The position numbers and the translations under genes are program-made. The notes beneath the pieces are model-generated. The model did not search any database, was not told the DNA's origin, and worked only from the letters and a program-made list of their open reading frames with translations. A DNA stretch of 64,000 nt from Bryoerythrophyllum caledonicum. Lineage: Eukaryota > Streptophyta > Bryopsida > Pottiales > Pottiaceae. Below are positions 23,254 to 33,750 of the stretch, piece after piece (within the stretch, counting starts at the first letter, position 1; each line of letters opens with the position of its first letter). The DNA is taken from contig OZ020524.1 in NCBI GenBank assembly GCA_963971425.1, forward strand, positions 3,505,773-3,569,772. Reading direction: 5' to 3'.

Positions 23254-26200
23254 TCACGCCACTCCTGCTATCATGATCAAGGAGGTCTGCACTGGAGGAA
23301 GGGTACACAAGAGTGTGCTCACAATTCCAGTGAGTGCATACGCAATTGCACAGTAGGGCAGTGCCTCCGGCTCATTCCTGGCCAAAGCTGCCGTTCCCAA
23401 TCCATGCGCGCTGCACGCATAAGCCAAGAAAATAATCCCACACAGAAATTACTCATGTATCCAAATAGCATGGGATAGCAGCAATAATAACATAGTACTC
23501 TAAAGAACTAAGTGCCTCATGTGAGAGTCTGACCTGAACCCTAAGCTCTTTCTTCACTGCTTCATGTAACTCTACTGAGTCTGCAGAAGTTTGTCAAAAT
23601 CTCTAGAACATACACTAAATGTGGAGACAAACCTGGAAGCGGTTGCCATTCCGCGTGCAATTGGGTCCTTGAACCCAAACTTGTTCATCACAACCTCAGC
23701 GAAATTTGCTCCAACAAGTCCCGTGGTGACCACAACAGCAGCCGTCACAGAAGGGTTGGTTCCTGTGCCCCACAACGATAAAACCTCAAATTATCACCAA
23801 AATGATATCATTCCAATAAAGGCTCCTGATTGAGTGTGCAGAAAAAGGAAGTGACCTTCAAGTAAAGTGGCGATGGGGAGGGCCAGAGCCAAAGTTACAC
23901 AGTGAGGGATGATGGCAGTTCTGAGAGACGGCAACAAGCCCAGAAAGCGTCCAACAGCGGCTGTGGAGTATAACGAGAAAGCTGATGATACCACCACCGC
24001 TGTGATAATCTCTGTCGCATGCCGCTTTAGTACCTGCCAAACATGGGAAGAGATTAGGTACAATACTTGTAGAAGATAACAGGAAGTTACCTGAAGTTTG
24101 AACAAGATATCCCCTCTATTTTTATTATAATCAGCTCTCAATGGAGATAATGGCGGCTTAGATTCATGGTAGAAACTCTTTCTTCACTCTCGAAGACGGC
24201 TAAAACTGGCTTAACTTGAGTTTATAGACCACAAGGCTCTTCCATTGACTCAATTGAAGGAGAAGCCACCAAGCTCTTCTGTTGACGAAAAAACTGATTT
24301 TGAGCGAGGAAGAGTAGTCAAAGAGGGGGTGTCTTCTTGACTGTCGTCGAACAATTGCATACCTTCCGTTGCCGATACATAGAGAATGCGAAAGAGAGAA
24401 TAACGGAGCCAAGGAATCCGTTGAGAATGTCACCAGCCCCTGGACTTTCTGCGCTCTCGGTCATATACTCTCCTGGAAAATATAAATTGGTTCCTATCAG
24501 CAACAAGTATTTAAAGAACGATACATAAAGCGGTACTGACATGTGGTAGACTTGAGGGAGAACACACACACCTAGAGTAGCTTCAAATCCTTTGCCTGTT
24601 GCAATGCCCAGAGCATAAGCACCAAGCTCCGCGGAGAGAATAATGGCAAGCATGGGATGAAACACGTTCGTGCCTCGCTCAGGTAAACTGCAATATTTTA
24701 CAACGAACGAATTCAACCTCAGAGGACATTCATTTCCAGTAAAAAGATAGAGATTGAGCACAAATTGAGACCATAAAAGCACCTACTTACAAAACTGAAA
24801 TCGCACCACTACAGCTATAGCAGTAGTTTATGAGTTTACCCAATAAGAGATCCCTCTTTTGTCTACTCTTTCAGATAGTTATCAGATCCATAGACGAGCT
24901 TGGTAGTCTAATCCTACAATTCAGTCAATGGAAGAGCTTGGTGGTCTCTCAACCCAAGTCAGAGTAGTTTTAGCCTTCTTTGAGAGTGAATATTAGCCAC
25001 CATTCTCTCCTTTACACACATTTTAGAGTAGCTGAGAACAATTTAGAGCTCATTTTATGGAAAAAAGAGGAGGTGTCTTATTTAAATAACTTAAGGGAAA
25101 GGAGCTCACACCTGGTGCCCATCAAGTATCCCACGACAGTAGCTGCAAGTAAGAACGGAGCAGCCGTGAAGGCCACGGGCCCAAACGCAGTGGGGAAAAA
25201 CACGGCAACCCCAAAGGTGAGCAACATGAAGAGAGTCCAGAAGAAGCGCTCCGTGGATGTGAAGGGAGCTGCCTTGGGCACAGGGTCGACAGGAAGAAGC
25301 TCCGTGTGCACCATCTTCCGCACCTGCACGGTTGTGTAGCCAGCCACAAGCAAGGTGCAAAACCATCCCCCCACTGCAACAAAACCAGAAGTCCATGTGA
25401 CTTTCTCAACACTTTCTAGATTTATTTGTACCCAAGCTTTACCTAGGTTACCCCCCTTTTTACATGAAAATCACCTCCAAATAGTGCTAATAAAGGCGAC
25501 AAACGCGGCTGATATTCATGGTAGGAACTCTTTCTTCACTCTCAAACATGGCTTTGACTTGAGTTTCAAGATCATCAAGCTCTTACCTTGACTGAATTGA
25601 AGGATAGTTGATCTAATCACTATTTAGAGTGAGGAGAGAGTTGTATTATAAATCAAAAAGGGTGTAGCATATTCGAACTCTAGGTGACCACATAAATAAC
25701 TCTAATATCTAATACAAACTGCACTCAAAGACAGCTGCGATTGAAGGGTTTAGAGACCACTAAGCTCTTCCATACTGAGAAGGATTCTATCACCAAGCTC
25801 TTCTAGCGATCTAATGACTATTTAGAGTGAGGAACGAGTAGCCTAAAGAGAGGGTATCTTATGGAGACTGTAAGTGACTTTGAGAAAGCAGTGCAAAACA
25901 ACAGGTTGATATGAATCACTCACCTAAAATGGCACCAATTTTGGCTCCTTCAACAGCTGGAATACCCTTCACAGCCAGGGGCGCCACCACCAAGGACGGC
26001 ACATAGAAAAGAGGCAGCCAGCGCTGAATGAACAAGTTGGCTGGCGAGAAGAACACTTCTACTTTGCTTGCAGCATCTGCAAAGAGATATGAATACCAGG
26101 ATAGCTGCAAGAGTGTTCTCATTAACAGTGGATGAAGAGACCTGAAAGCACAATTGCGATTAGATCAATACCACTATTGATGACGCTCAAAGTCGAGAGG

Positions 26201-27448
26201 AGCAGGAACAAGAAGAACATGCCGAAGAGCGCGCTCGGGAAGCTTATGTCGTGGTCCGAGAAAGCCTTGTTGAGCAACTTGTCCAGGACTAGGAACGTTC
26301 CCAGGGAAATGAAAAGATATGACGCCTCCTTGGCCTGCATATATCAAATATGCACATCAATCTAAAAATGTCACCAAATGGCGTTGCCAACCTCCATAAT
26401 CTACATGTCAAATTGCAGGTGAGGTGCTAGAAAAGAGGTTGGTAATCGCCTAAATCCACTACAATTTATCAGAGAATACAGTAGTACATTGTGCTCTTTT
26501 CAAAAAACACATGCACTTGGTGTTTGCACATCATCGAATTCATATCATAGACATCAATAGGCATTCTGAGATTTAAAGAGCATGCTGCTCAGGTTTAAAC
26601 TCTCAACCCTAAACCCTGATAATAAAAAAAGGCAAGGAAAAAGGTTCTGCCAACATCTATCAGGATTCTCGTTTTCCTCGTCTCTGTGCATTCAAACTAC
26701 ATACTGTAAATTATGTGACATGCATCATCTCTGCAACAACATTGCACTTGTTTAGGGTTTCTCTTCTACCCTGACCCTAAACCTCGCAGTTCACCTCGTC
26801 TGCAGAACTACCCCAGCTGATGTTACAGGGATTTCTATTAAAGAAATCTTGATGTCTCTACCATCTACGCTACCATTATTCCTATTTGTAAAGAAGTTAA
26901 AAAAGATATCAGCTCAAAGTATCTAAAAGAGAGAAAGGTCGCTAACATTCATGATATCTCATACTGCAAATTCTTTCTTCACTAACGCCTTACGCTACTT
27001 TGACTTGGTTTAGAGACCACTAAGCGCTTCATTGAAGAATTAACATCACCAAGCTCTTCCAATAACTCTGTAGACTAGAATAATACATCAAAGAGAAGGG
27101 GTATCCTATTGAAACCTTGGGTGGCTTTTAGAAATAAAAACTCTACCTTCTACACTACATTCTGTCAACAACAATCCTGAAGAGATATATTTGTAACCTA
27201 GCTCAGGCTCATGAATTCAATCGAACCCATGTCAAAAATTTCATCAGATTCTTAGCTCACAACCTCCCCAATTCATCATACAATTCTCTAGCTCAGAAAG
27301 GTGGACTCACCATGTGCCAGATGCTTCTGCTAGATCCATAATTTCTCCCCTCAGCCGCGCCTCCGAAGCTCTTCTTCTTCATCAGCAACGGATCCAGGAG
27401 TCCACTGCGATCAGTAGCGATGTCAATGCTCGAGGAGGAAGCCTCCAT
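23254..27448 (-). CDS. LrgAB/CidAB-family transporter, PLGG1-like (9 exons)
   Basis: Plant PLGG1 exchanges glycolate and glycerate across the chloroplast envelope and is an LrgA-LrgB fusion. Exons on the minus strand: 27448-27311, 26334-26142, 26076-25924, 25373-25112, 24687-24572, 24472-24363, 24033-23856, 23762-23633, 23410-23254. Phases agree and give 478 aa. The LrgA part includes ISFPSALFGMFFLF and FIQRWLPLFYVPSLVV. The LrgB part includes GAGDILNGFLGSVILSFAFS, DPIARGMATASSAHGLGTAA and EPEALPYCAIAYALTGI, the family's most conserved block. ATG 27448 is the first in-frame start after an in-frame upstream stop. Oddity: the N-terminus is only about 46 residues, not transit-peptide-like, and has an acidic dileucine motif (D13-R-S-G-L-L), so a location other than the plastid, such as the tonoplast, is possible. 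The family call is firm; substrate and location are inference. Confidence 0.9.
24139..27135. repeat. Five copies of one dispersed repeat in the introns of the LrgAB-type gene
   Basis: Related segments of roughly 160-250 bp lie at about 24139-24345 (intron 6), 24830-25085 (intron 4, inverted), 25490-25690 and 25725-25885 (both intron 3) and 26935-27135 (intron 1). Shared words are ctctttcttcact, caccaagctcttc, gagaccactaagc and a closing aagagagggggtgtctt-like piece. The words keep the same order in each copy. No terminal inverted repeat or target duplication was identified. None was noticed elsewhere in the window. Confidence 0.75.
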
Positions 27449-28158
27449 CGTGCGAAAATTGGCAGTAGTCAGATACAAACCTGCACTTTGACGGAAAGCT
27501 ATTCAAGAGATACCCTGCAATATCTATGATATACCCATGGACGGATAGTGAAATGTATCTGCTGCCTTGGGCAAAGGTTTTTTCACTCTCTCTCGCCTCT
27601 CGCGCACTCCGATTCTCCGCCTCACTCTCGCAGCTCAGGGTGGAGGGTCACCACGCTGCATTGCAGTATTGCAACAACGGCGACGCCATCCGCTTCTCCG
27701 CTTCACACTCGCCCAGACGATGCCTTCGACCCCTAATTCCAACGCCGCCCTCACAGGTAAGCTACCACTGCCAATTCCTTATCCTGTTCGTACCTATGCG
27801 GAGAGGAGGATTTGGATTCTTGAATCTCCGAGAGAGATGGTAGCGTGTGCTCAATCTTGGTTTGGTAGGAGGATTGGAATGATGAGCTTGAGCAATTCAG
27901 CCAATTCTAGCATGTAGAGGTTTTGTAACCGCGCCTTTGGTTTGCTTTTGGTCGTTGGGTTTTGGATTTTTGAGATTCTGGATGGGGCGGTAGTTTTTGT
28001 TTCTTGTCGCGAATTAGGGTTTTGGGCCTCGGTCACCTGACGCTGTTTCTCTTTCGTTTTTCCGCAGAACACTTAACTTATGGTTAGGCCGCCCGTCAGC
28101 TCTTGTTGCGAGGAGGAGGAGGTCGGCTAATTTCCTTCTTCCACTACACGCCATCAAA
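27449..28158. promoter_or_regulatory. Divergent promoter region and 5' UTR intron of the CPP1-like gene
   Basis: Start codons at 27448 (minus) and 28159 (plus) are 710 bp apart. On the plus side a GT-AG intron in the 5' UTR is plausible: donor TCACAG|GTAAGC at 27757 and acceptor TTTTTCCGCAG ending 28067. That leaves roughly 300 bp for a shared or bidirectional promoter. No clear TATA box is seen. Confidence 0.55.
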
Positions 28159-28947
28159 ATGGCGACAGCATACGAAACCATCATCCACCACTCGCTGGTA
28201 GGGACCTTGCACAGAATGCACGGCGCCACCGGTTTGTCCCGCACTCTCAGACTGCGCGCCCCGCCGCTGCTGCGCCTGCCCAAGGGCCTGGCGTGCCGCG
28301 CCGTGGACGCGTCCTTCGGCTCCGATTCGTCCTCCGCTGCGCCCCAAGTGTTCCCCCGGCTCAACGTGCGCGACCCGTTCAAGCGCCTGGGCGTGAGTAG
28401 CGACGCATCCACGGAGGAGATTCGCGAGGCCAAGAACTACCTGTCGGAGCAGTACCACAGCCACGAGCGCAGCCGCGAGGCCATCGAGGCGGCCTACGAG
28501 AAGATCATCATGGAGAGCTACCGCGCGCGCAAGGCATCCAAGATCAACCTCAAGAGCAATTTGAAGAAGAAGGTGGAGGACTCGCCCCCTTGGATCCGCG
28601 CGCTGCTCACCATGGTGGAGGTGCCCAACAAGACCGTCATCATGCAGCGCGCGGCGCTCTTCCTGCTCCTCGGCGTCTGGAGCGTCTTCAACCCGGCGGA
28701 GGGCGGCCCAGCGTTCCAGGTCGCGGTCTCGCTCGCGGCGTGTGTCTACTTCATCAACGACCGCCTCAAGAGCCTCGGCAGGGCGTTTGTGCTGGGATTG
28801 GGCGCCTTGGTGGTGGGCTGGCTGTTCGGATCTGTGGTGATTCCTCTTGTGCCGCCGCAGGTCATCCCCAAGACGTGCTCCCTGGAGCTCCTCACGGCGC
28901 TCATCTCCTACGTCTTCTTGTGGTTCTCCTGCACGTTTTTGAAGTAG
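28159..28947 (+). CDS. CPP1: CPP1-like J-like chloroplast membrane protein
   Basis: CPP1 (chaperone-like protein of POR1) stabilises protochlorophyllide oxidoreductase in chloroplasts. The 262-residue protein has an Arg-rich, Ser/Thr-containing N-terminus (about 1-60) suited to a plastid transit peptide. A J-like domain follows at about 70-125 (DPFKRLGVSSDASTEEI, EAIEAAYEKIIMESY), with HSHE where a true DnaJ has HPD. The C-terminal half is hydrophobic with about four membrane segments. This is the usual CPP1 arrangement and length. The CDS is a single exon and is strongly GC-rich, unlike its surroundings. ATG 28159 is the first in-frame start after the 5' UTR intron. Confidence 0.88.
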   Translation: MATAYETIIHHSLVGTLHRMHGATGLSRTLRLRAPPLLRLPKGLACRAVDASFGSDSSSAAPQVFPRLNVRDPFKRLGVSSDASTEEIREAKNYLSEQYHSHERSREAIEAAYEKIIMESYRARKASKINLKSNLKKKVEDSPPWIRALLTMVEVPNKTVIMQRAALFLLLGVWSVFNPAEGGPAFQVAVSLAACVYFINDRLKSLGRAFVLGLGALVVGWLFGSVVIPLVPPQVIPKTCSLELLTALISYVFLWFSCTFLK

Positions 28948-29029
28948 AGGCTGTCACCGTTGCTATCTATGCGGTTTGTATCTTTAGCAGGTCTGTCACA
29001 GGCACCTGATGAGGTTAATATACATTTCT

Positions 29030-29360
29030 GAATGGTGTCGCATTTTTGCCATTCTTTCTTGTGTTGGATTATCATGTGCAGCTGCATTAGGTGAATCGAA
29101 GGATGGTCTTTTCTTTGGCAACATCGTCTTGCGGTTTAGAAGGTCTGCTGTTTTAGCGTATTAGCACCGGATGAGGTTTAGAACGGTGTCACATTTTTGC
29201 AAATCTTTCCTGTGTTGGATTATCATGTGCAGCTGCATCGATTGAATCGCAGGAATGGTCATTTCTTTGCCAACATCGTCTTGCGGGTTGTATCTTTAGA
29301 AGGTCTGTTGTTTTAGCGTATAGCACCGGTTGAGGTTTAGAACGGTGTCACATTTTTGCT
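29030..29360 (+). repeat. Tandem repeat of about 150-160 bp downstream of CPP1
   Basis: Two full units and part of a third share caccgg(a/t)tgaggttta, ggtgtcacatttttgc, gtgttggattatcatgtgcagctgcat and ggaaggtctg-type words; the first is cut short. The repeat mark cacatttttgc recurs at about 29189 and 29348 and, as gcatttttgcc, at about 29041. It probably lies in or just beyond the 3' UTR. Confidence 0.85.
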
Positions 29361-29588
29361 TTTCTTTTTGTGTTGGTGATGTGTTGTTTGGATGGGTGAG
29401 TATGTAACAACTTCAAGTGCATCAAGGAAATGGTCTTGTTCTCGCAATTCGTTTTCGCAGACTGTGTTGCATGATCTGTTGTTTGAATGGGTAAAATAAA
29501 CGTTTGAATCGTTAGTTTGGAAGTGATGGTATCTGTTCTCAACACAATCGAAACCCTGGATTGAGGGAAAAACATTCTCAATAGAGTT

Positions 29589-30013
29589 AAGGGCCGCTTT
29601 ACACCTAGAGGCCGGGCCAATTCATCTCCAATCCGATTGCACAAAATTTCAGCCCATTTATAGGCTAGAGGCTGGCCTCAAGTAGTCATTATATTAAGAT
29701 TATAACCGGGGCCAATTCTCCCATATGTAAAGCCCTTGGAGCCAAGAAGCCGGGCCGACTCAATAAATCTAGAGAATTTTAGCCCTTCTTTCTCTTTTTT
29801 CGGATATGACTTGTTGAAAAAATATTTTTTTTTTATTCAAAAAAGTTTTTTTAATTTGAATTTCACAATGGCCTCTAGGCCAAGAATTGGCCTTCCATTC
29901 TTGGTGCACCCAATTCACCAAGCTCGGGCCATGCTTGGGCCATGTCAGATCATGGTTTTTTAGAAAAAAATTCTGACAAGCAAGTTGGCGTGGCCTCTAG
30001 GTGTAAAGGGCTT
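29589..30013. mobile_element. Short non-autonomous element with inverted ends, Harbinger-like
   Basis: The ends carry an inverted repeat with a perfect 16-bp core (TTTACACCTAGAGGCC at about 29598 and its complement ending near 30007) preceded by GGGCCGC or GAAGCCC. Ends of the type GGGCC...TTTACAC are common in plant PIF/Harbinger MITEs. The exact boundary and the expected 3-bp target duplication are unclear. No coding sequence is present. Confidence 0.55.
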
Positions 30014-30018
30014 CGGGC

Positions 30019-30065
30019 GTCCCCAAGTGGCTTAAGTCCCCAAGTGACTTAAGCCACTTGGGGAC
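30019..30065. repeat. Perfect 20-bp hairpin
   Basis: Two perfect 20-bp arms (30019-30038 and 30046-30065, starting GTCCCCAAGTGGCTT) enclose a 7-nt loop CCCAAGT. The hairpin touches the right edge of the preceding MITE, so it may be a second element's terminus or a fold-back relic. Confidence 0.85.
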
Positions 30066-30557
30066 TCAAATGACATTGTATGTCAAAAACATTTATGTAG
30101 AAAGATGCGGAATTAGGAATGAAACTCAACAAATATTTTTTCAAATTTAATCTCAAAGATTTGCAATTGATGTAGAATTTAGAAGCCCAAAAACCATTGG
30201 AGCCCATAATCAAAGTGTAGAGTAGGTGAGATCTGGTGTCCTCCTTTGCCTGATGCCAATAAGTGAAAGTGAGTAAAAAGAGAGAAGACATGCTATGAAT
30301 AACCAACTCATGGAGGTACCCAATGCCAATCGACCTTGTTCAACTTTCGAGGCAAGGCCACCAATGAGTGCTCAATGGAGGTGGAGCAAGCCAAAATTGC
30401 ACACTTCATGACCCAATGCAGATAATGATTGGAGTCTTCAGATTTTGAGTTATCGGTTTCGGGTCGCTTCATGCACCATTTCATGCATTTACATTTTCAC
30501 GCACAAATCCATGCATACTCTACTAATTGGAATTGGGTGCCTCTACCTTACTTCTTA

Positions 30558-31477
30558 GGGTTGGTTTATACTTGGGGCCGGATTGAGGGCTGACCGGAAC
30601 TCTCTAAGTTTCAACCAATAGGGTCGTTCAATCTCTCAAAATCCAACTTAAGAGCTTTATACTTGGGGTCGGCCGGAACTACATTTCATCCTACGTGTCG
30701 CCTTAGGTGGCATGGTTTTGGCGCCAAACCTTCCGGCCCCAAGGGAGCAATCGGGACGAGGATTGGGGTGGACCAAACTCCCATCTAGGGCCGGATTCGG
30801 TTCCTCCGTTGGATCCTTTAAATCGCTACCGTCAATTAATTTTTTAAAATATTATTATATTTATATTTATTTTATTTTGAAAAAATAAAATTTTCTTTTT
30901 ATTTTTAATTTTGAAAAAGTAAAAATACTCCTTCCTTTTGAATGTGCACACAAAAAAAGGATTTGGTCAAATAAAGTAAATAAAACTCTTTTTTTCAATA
31001 GTCAAAATAGGAAGAGGAATTTAAAGTTGCATGTATATGAAAAAAAACTCTTTTTTGTTTTAGACCTATCAAAAATAAGAGAAAAAGGATTTTTTAATAA
31101 AAATAGAAAAAATAGTACTCTTATTTATTTTTTAATTTTAAATGTAGTAAGGAAAGAAAACATATAAAGTAAACATATGAAACCAATTTTTCTTTAAACT
31201 AGGAAAGAAACAAAGACAAAGGCTTGACATATGTGCTTCTATAATTTTTAGTTGAGCCTTATGAAAATCTAGACACTTAAAAATTGGAAATTTGGCCCTA
31301 GAATCCGGCCCCAACACTTTATATTGACTAGGGCCAAGATGATGAATTTGAAATCCGGCCCAAGAATCCGGCCTCAATGCTTTATATTACTTGGGGCCGG
31401 ATGGAAGAATTGGGGCTGGATTGAAGGCAAATCCGGCCGGCCTTCCATCTAACTCCAAGCCTAATGTAAACCGGCCC
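30558..31477. mobile_element. Harbinger-like non-autonomous element of about 920 bp
   Basis: The left end reads GGGTTGGTTTATACTTGG and the right end, reversed, GGGCCGGTTTACATTAGG. The flanks are TTA (30555-30557) and TAA (31478-31480), close to the TWA duplication expected for PIF/Harbinger. Further copies of the end-like motif CTTTATA(c/t)TTGGGG(c/t)CGG lie inside near 30652, 31312 and 31379, which suggests nesting or repeated end duplication. The core is AT-rich and non-coding. Confidence 0.55.
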
Positions 31478-31900
31478 TAAGTCACTCAAAGATTGAACAA
31501 GGTACAGATCTCTTTATTGACACTGGTCGAGTGTTGCACCAAACCTCAGCCTCGGGTGGGTCCATTTTTCTGGCCCTGCCTGATTTAGGGTTCTAGAGGA
31601 TTTTTTTGGTTTTTTTTTTACAAAATTGGGGCCTGCGGCCACAAATTACCCTCGGTGGCCCGTCCTTGAATCAAGTAGGGCCCCCCTCCAACATAAAAAT
31701 AGGGGCCGGTTTTGTCCCTACCCTCCCCACCCTTCCAAGCCTAGGGCTTGGTGCAACGCTCGACCGGGGTATTTATGCAAATCCACAAGGTACCCCGACT
31801 TTTGATACTACTATGTGTTCCCTTCACTGGTTATTATTTATGGAGTTCATCTTGTACGAAGTTGAAAAACCAGCTTTTGGCGGGCGTACGGTTCAGGTAC

Positions 31901-31942
31901 CTGAGTTGCGCACAAAACACTCTTGTGGTGTGCGCAACTCAG
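31901..31942 (+). repeat. Inverted repeat upstream of the 421-residue gene
   Basis: Perfect 13-bp arms CTGAGTTGCGCAC and its complement (31901-31913, 31930-31942) enclose a 16-nt loop in which CACAA/TTGTG can pair further. If the 5' UTR exon of the downstream gene begins this far upstream, the hairpin would be transcribed. Confidence 0.7.
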
Positions 31943-32075
31943 CTATGGACCTGCGCTACGTCACCGTCAATTGTGACCACAGTGTAAATACTTTTTACGG
32001 TGAAGACGCTGTCAGTGTGGGGCGATTGAACTCGAAGCGCTGTAAGCTGGGAAACACCAATTTCCAAAGGTTCAG

Positions 32076-32482
32076 GTGAGTTCATCTGAACAACTTGATC
32101 TGGTTGCGAAAGTAATGTGATCAGCGCCTGCTATATTGTTATACAATATGAATGGTTTGAATTGTACTTGTCTAGCTTCACATGGCAGCGCTTTACATCA
32201 CGTTAAGCTTCGCAGCCGATGCTACTTTGATTTTTAGTTCGAGTTGTAGTTTGAATCTAGCCATGGCCATAGCCATCTAAAATATTTTAGGTTTCATTGT
32301 TTTTCAGTGAACGACACACGAATGTGCTTTACCGAAAACTAGCACTACTGTAAACGAAGGCACAGATCTGTCATAGTAAAACTCGCCTTGTAACTCACAC
32401 TCGAACCCCCGGTCCGGGTAACTTTGAATTATTTTTGCAGGTGCAATCTTCACACAGAATACGCTTCATTTTTTCGTCGCAG
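32076..32482 (+). promoter_or_regulatory. Probable 5' UTR intron of the 421-residue gene
   Basis: A strong donor TTCAG|GTGAGTTC at 32076 and a pyrimidine-rich acceptor CATTTTTTCGTCGCAG ending 32482 lie just before the start codon at 32485. An intron here would leave the start codon two bases into the second exon. It is inferred from splice signals only. Confidence 0.5.
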
Positions 32483-32484
32483 TC

Positions 32485-33750
32485 ATGAGTTTCGCAAGAC
32501 CTGAAGTGTCTTCGAGATTCGAGAAGCTCCAGAGCTTTTTCCTGTGGTTCCAGATGGCGTACTCGTTGTGGCAGTTCGTGCGGACGGCCAAGTTCTTGCG
32601 GCTGCCCTACGTGATGTTCTCGTCGCTCTGGCACGGTTTTGATTCCTGGATCAAGACCCGCAAGCTCATCATGATGCGGGACGACTTGGATGTGGACCAG
32701 GACCACCTGACCACCAGCGCCCTGGAGGATCTCCGCAACACTCCGAACGGCATAAAGATCCTAGATGTCGGTGACCACAACGTCGTGGTTTCGTTTGACG
32801 ACTCTGGCTACACATGCTTGACGGACCGACACCGCGCGGCGCACATGAAGCAGCTTGGGATGTTCACCTCACAACTGCAGTTCGGGAAAGACGACGACGT
32901 GTTGTGGCCGGAAGTGCATCTGATCAGGCGACTGAGCTTCGAGGAAGCCATGGACCATGTGCTTGCCGGAAAGGGATACGATATATTACCAGCGACGGTT
33001 TGTTTCTTCGATTGGAGCTCCGAGCACCTCGTGAACCAGAACTTCGTTCGGTTTGCGTCCATCTGGCCGCTGATACTGCAAGCGCGGAGGTACGACTTCT
33101 GGTCGGTGATTCTGAGCGTTCTCGTCATTCTGATGGACGTGTTTTCCTTCTGGGCAAACAAGCTCTGGAGGTCAGTTCAGTTCTGGACGTCGAGGTTCGT
33201 GAAGTGGAGCATTTCTAGGGTTTCAAGCCGCGAGCAGAGACGGTTCCTGTTCACGTTCATGGCGACCATCTCCTCGCAGTTCTACTGCTGCAACTTCGTG
33301 ACGGATGAGGCGTCTTCCAAACTGGTGAAGCATGTCCTGCTGGCGACGCACATCAGGCTCGACAAGGGTAACTCTTCTACGTTGCGGCCGTTTCACTGCA
33401 CGAAAGCGGTGCCCAGGAAGGAGCGAACTGAACGTTCCACGCAGTCGATCTCTGTCCCGATAGACGGGGTTGCGTATAAGGCCAAAGTGGAGCCTGCTTT
33501 GGACGAGGTTGCGCCGTCTTCGGTTCACTTCTGGACGCAGAACATCAAAGTGGGCGACTGGAGAGTGGCGGACATGGCATATTTCCTGCAGGTGTGTGAT
33601 TTCTGCGACCAGTTCAAGTGTCCTCCCATCAAGTTCTTGTGTGGGAACCATGCCGTGTGTTGCAGCTTTGCGGAGATTGTGCACGGAGTGAAGACGCGCA
33701 GCTTTGTTGTGTGTGAGTTCAAAACAGCGCAGCGCTTGTTTGTCACTTAA
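32485..33750 (+). CDS. Unrecognised 421-residue protein, possibly membrane-anchored
   Basis: I do not recognise this family. The frame is a single uninterrupted GC-rich exon and starts with ATG two bases after a good splice acceptor. The N-terminus (about 10-50) is rich in aromatic and hydrophobic residues (LQSFFLWFQMAYSLWQF). One likely membrane segment lies at about 207-225 (FWSVILSVLVILMDVFSFW). The C-terminal part has several Cys (VCDFCDQFKCPP; CGNHAVCC) without a clear zinc-binding pattern. The codon composition matches the nearby CPP1-like gene and contrasts with AT-rich surroundings, which argues for a real host gene. A lineage-restricted gene is the likeliest reading; a captured transposon gene is the alternative. 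Confidence 0.65.
   Translation: MSFARPEVSSRFEKLQSFFLWFQMAYSLWQFVRTAKFLRLPYVMFSSLWHGFDSWIKTRKLIMMRDDLDVDQDHLTTSALEDLRNTPNGIKILDVGDHNVVVSFDDSGYTCLTDRHRAAHMKQLGMFTSQLQFGKDDDVLWPEVHLIRRLSFEEAMDHVLAGKGYDILPATVCFFDWSSEHLVNQNFVRFASIWPLILQARRYDFWSVILSVLVILMDVFSFWANKLWRSVQFWTSRFVKWSISRVSSREQRRFLFTFMATISSQFYCCNFVTDEASSKLVKHVLLATHIRLDKGNSSTLRPFHCTKAVPRKERTERSTQSISVPIDGVAYKAKVEPALDEVAPSSVHFWTQNIKVGDWRVADMAYFLQVCDFCDQFKCPPIKFLCGNHAVCCSFAEIVHGVKTRSFVVCEFKTAQRLFVT

Noticed and set aside
23254-27448. Bacterial lrgB contamination or recent transfer
   Set aside because: Eight introns with consistent phases and a plant LrgA-LrgB fusion layout show a resident plant gene.
28014-29009. Open frames overlapping the CPP1-like gene on both strands
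   Set aside because: They are GC-rich shadows; only the plus frame from 28159 has the J-like and membrane pattern.
31606-32079. A 157-codon open frame upstream of the 421-residue gene
   Set aside because: It has no domain, includes a hairpin and a donor site, and is better read as a 5' UTR and upstream region.
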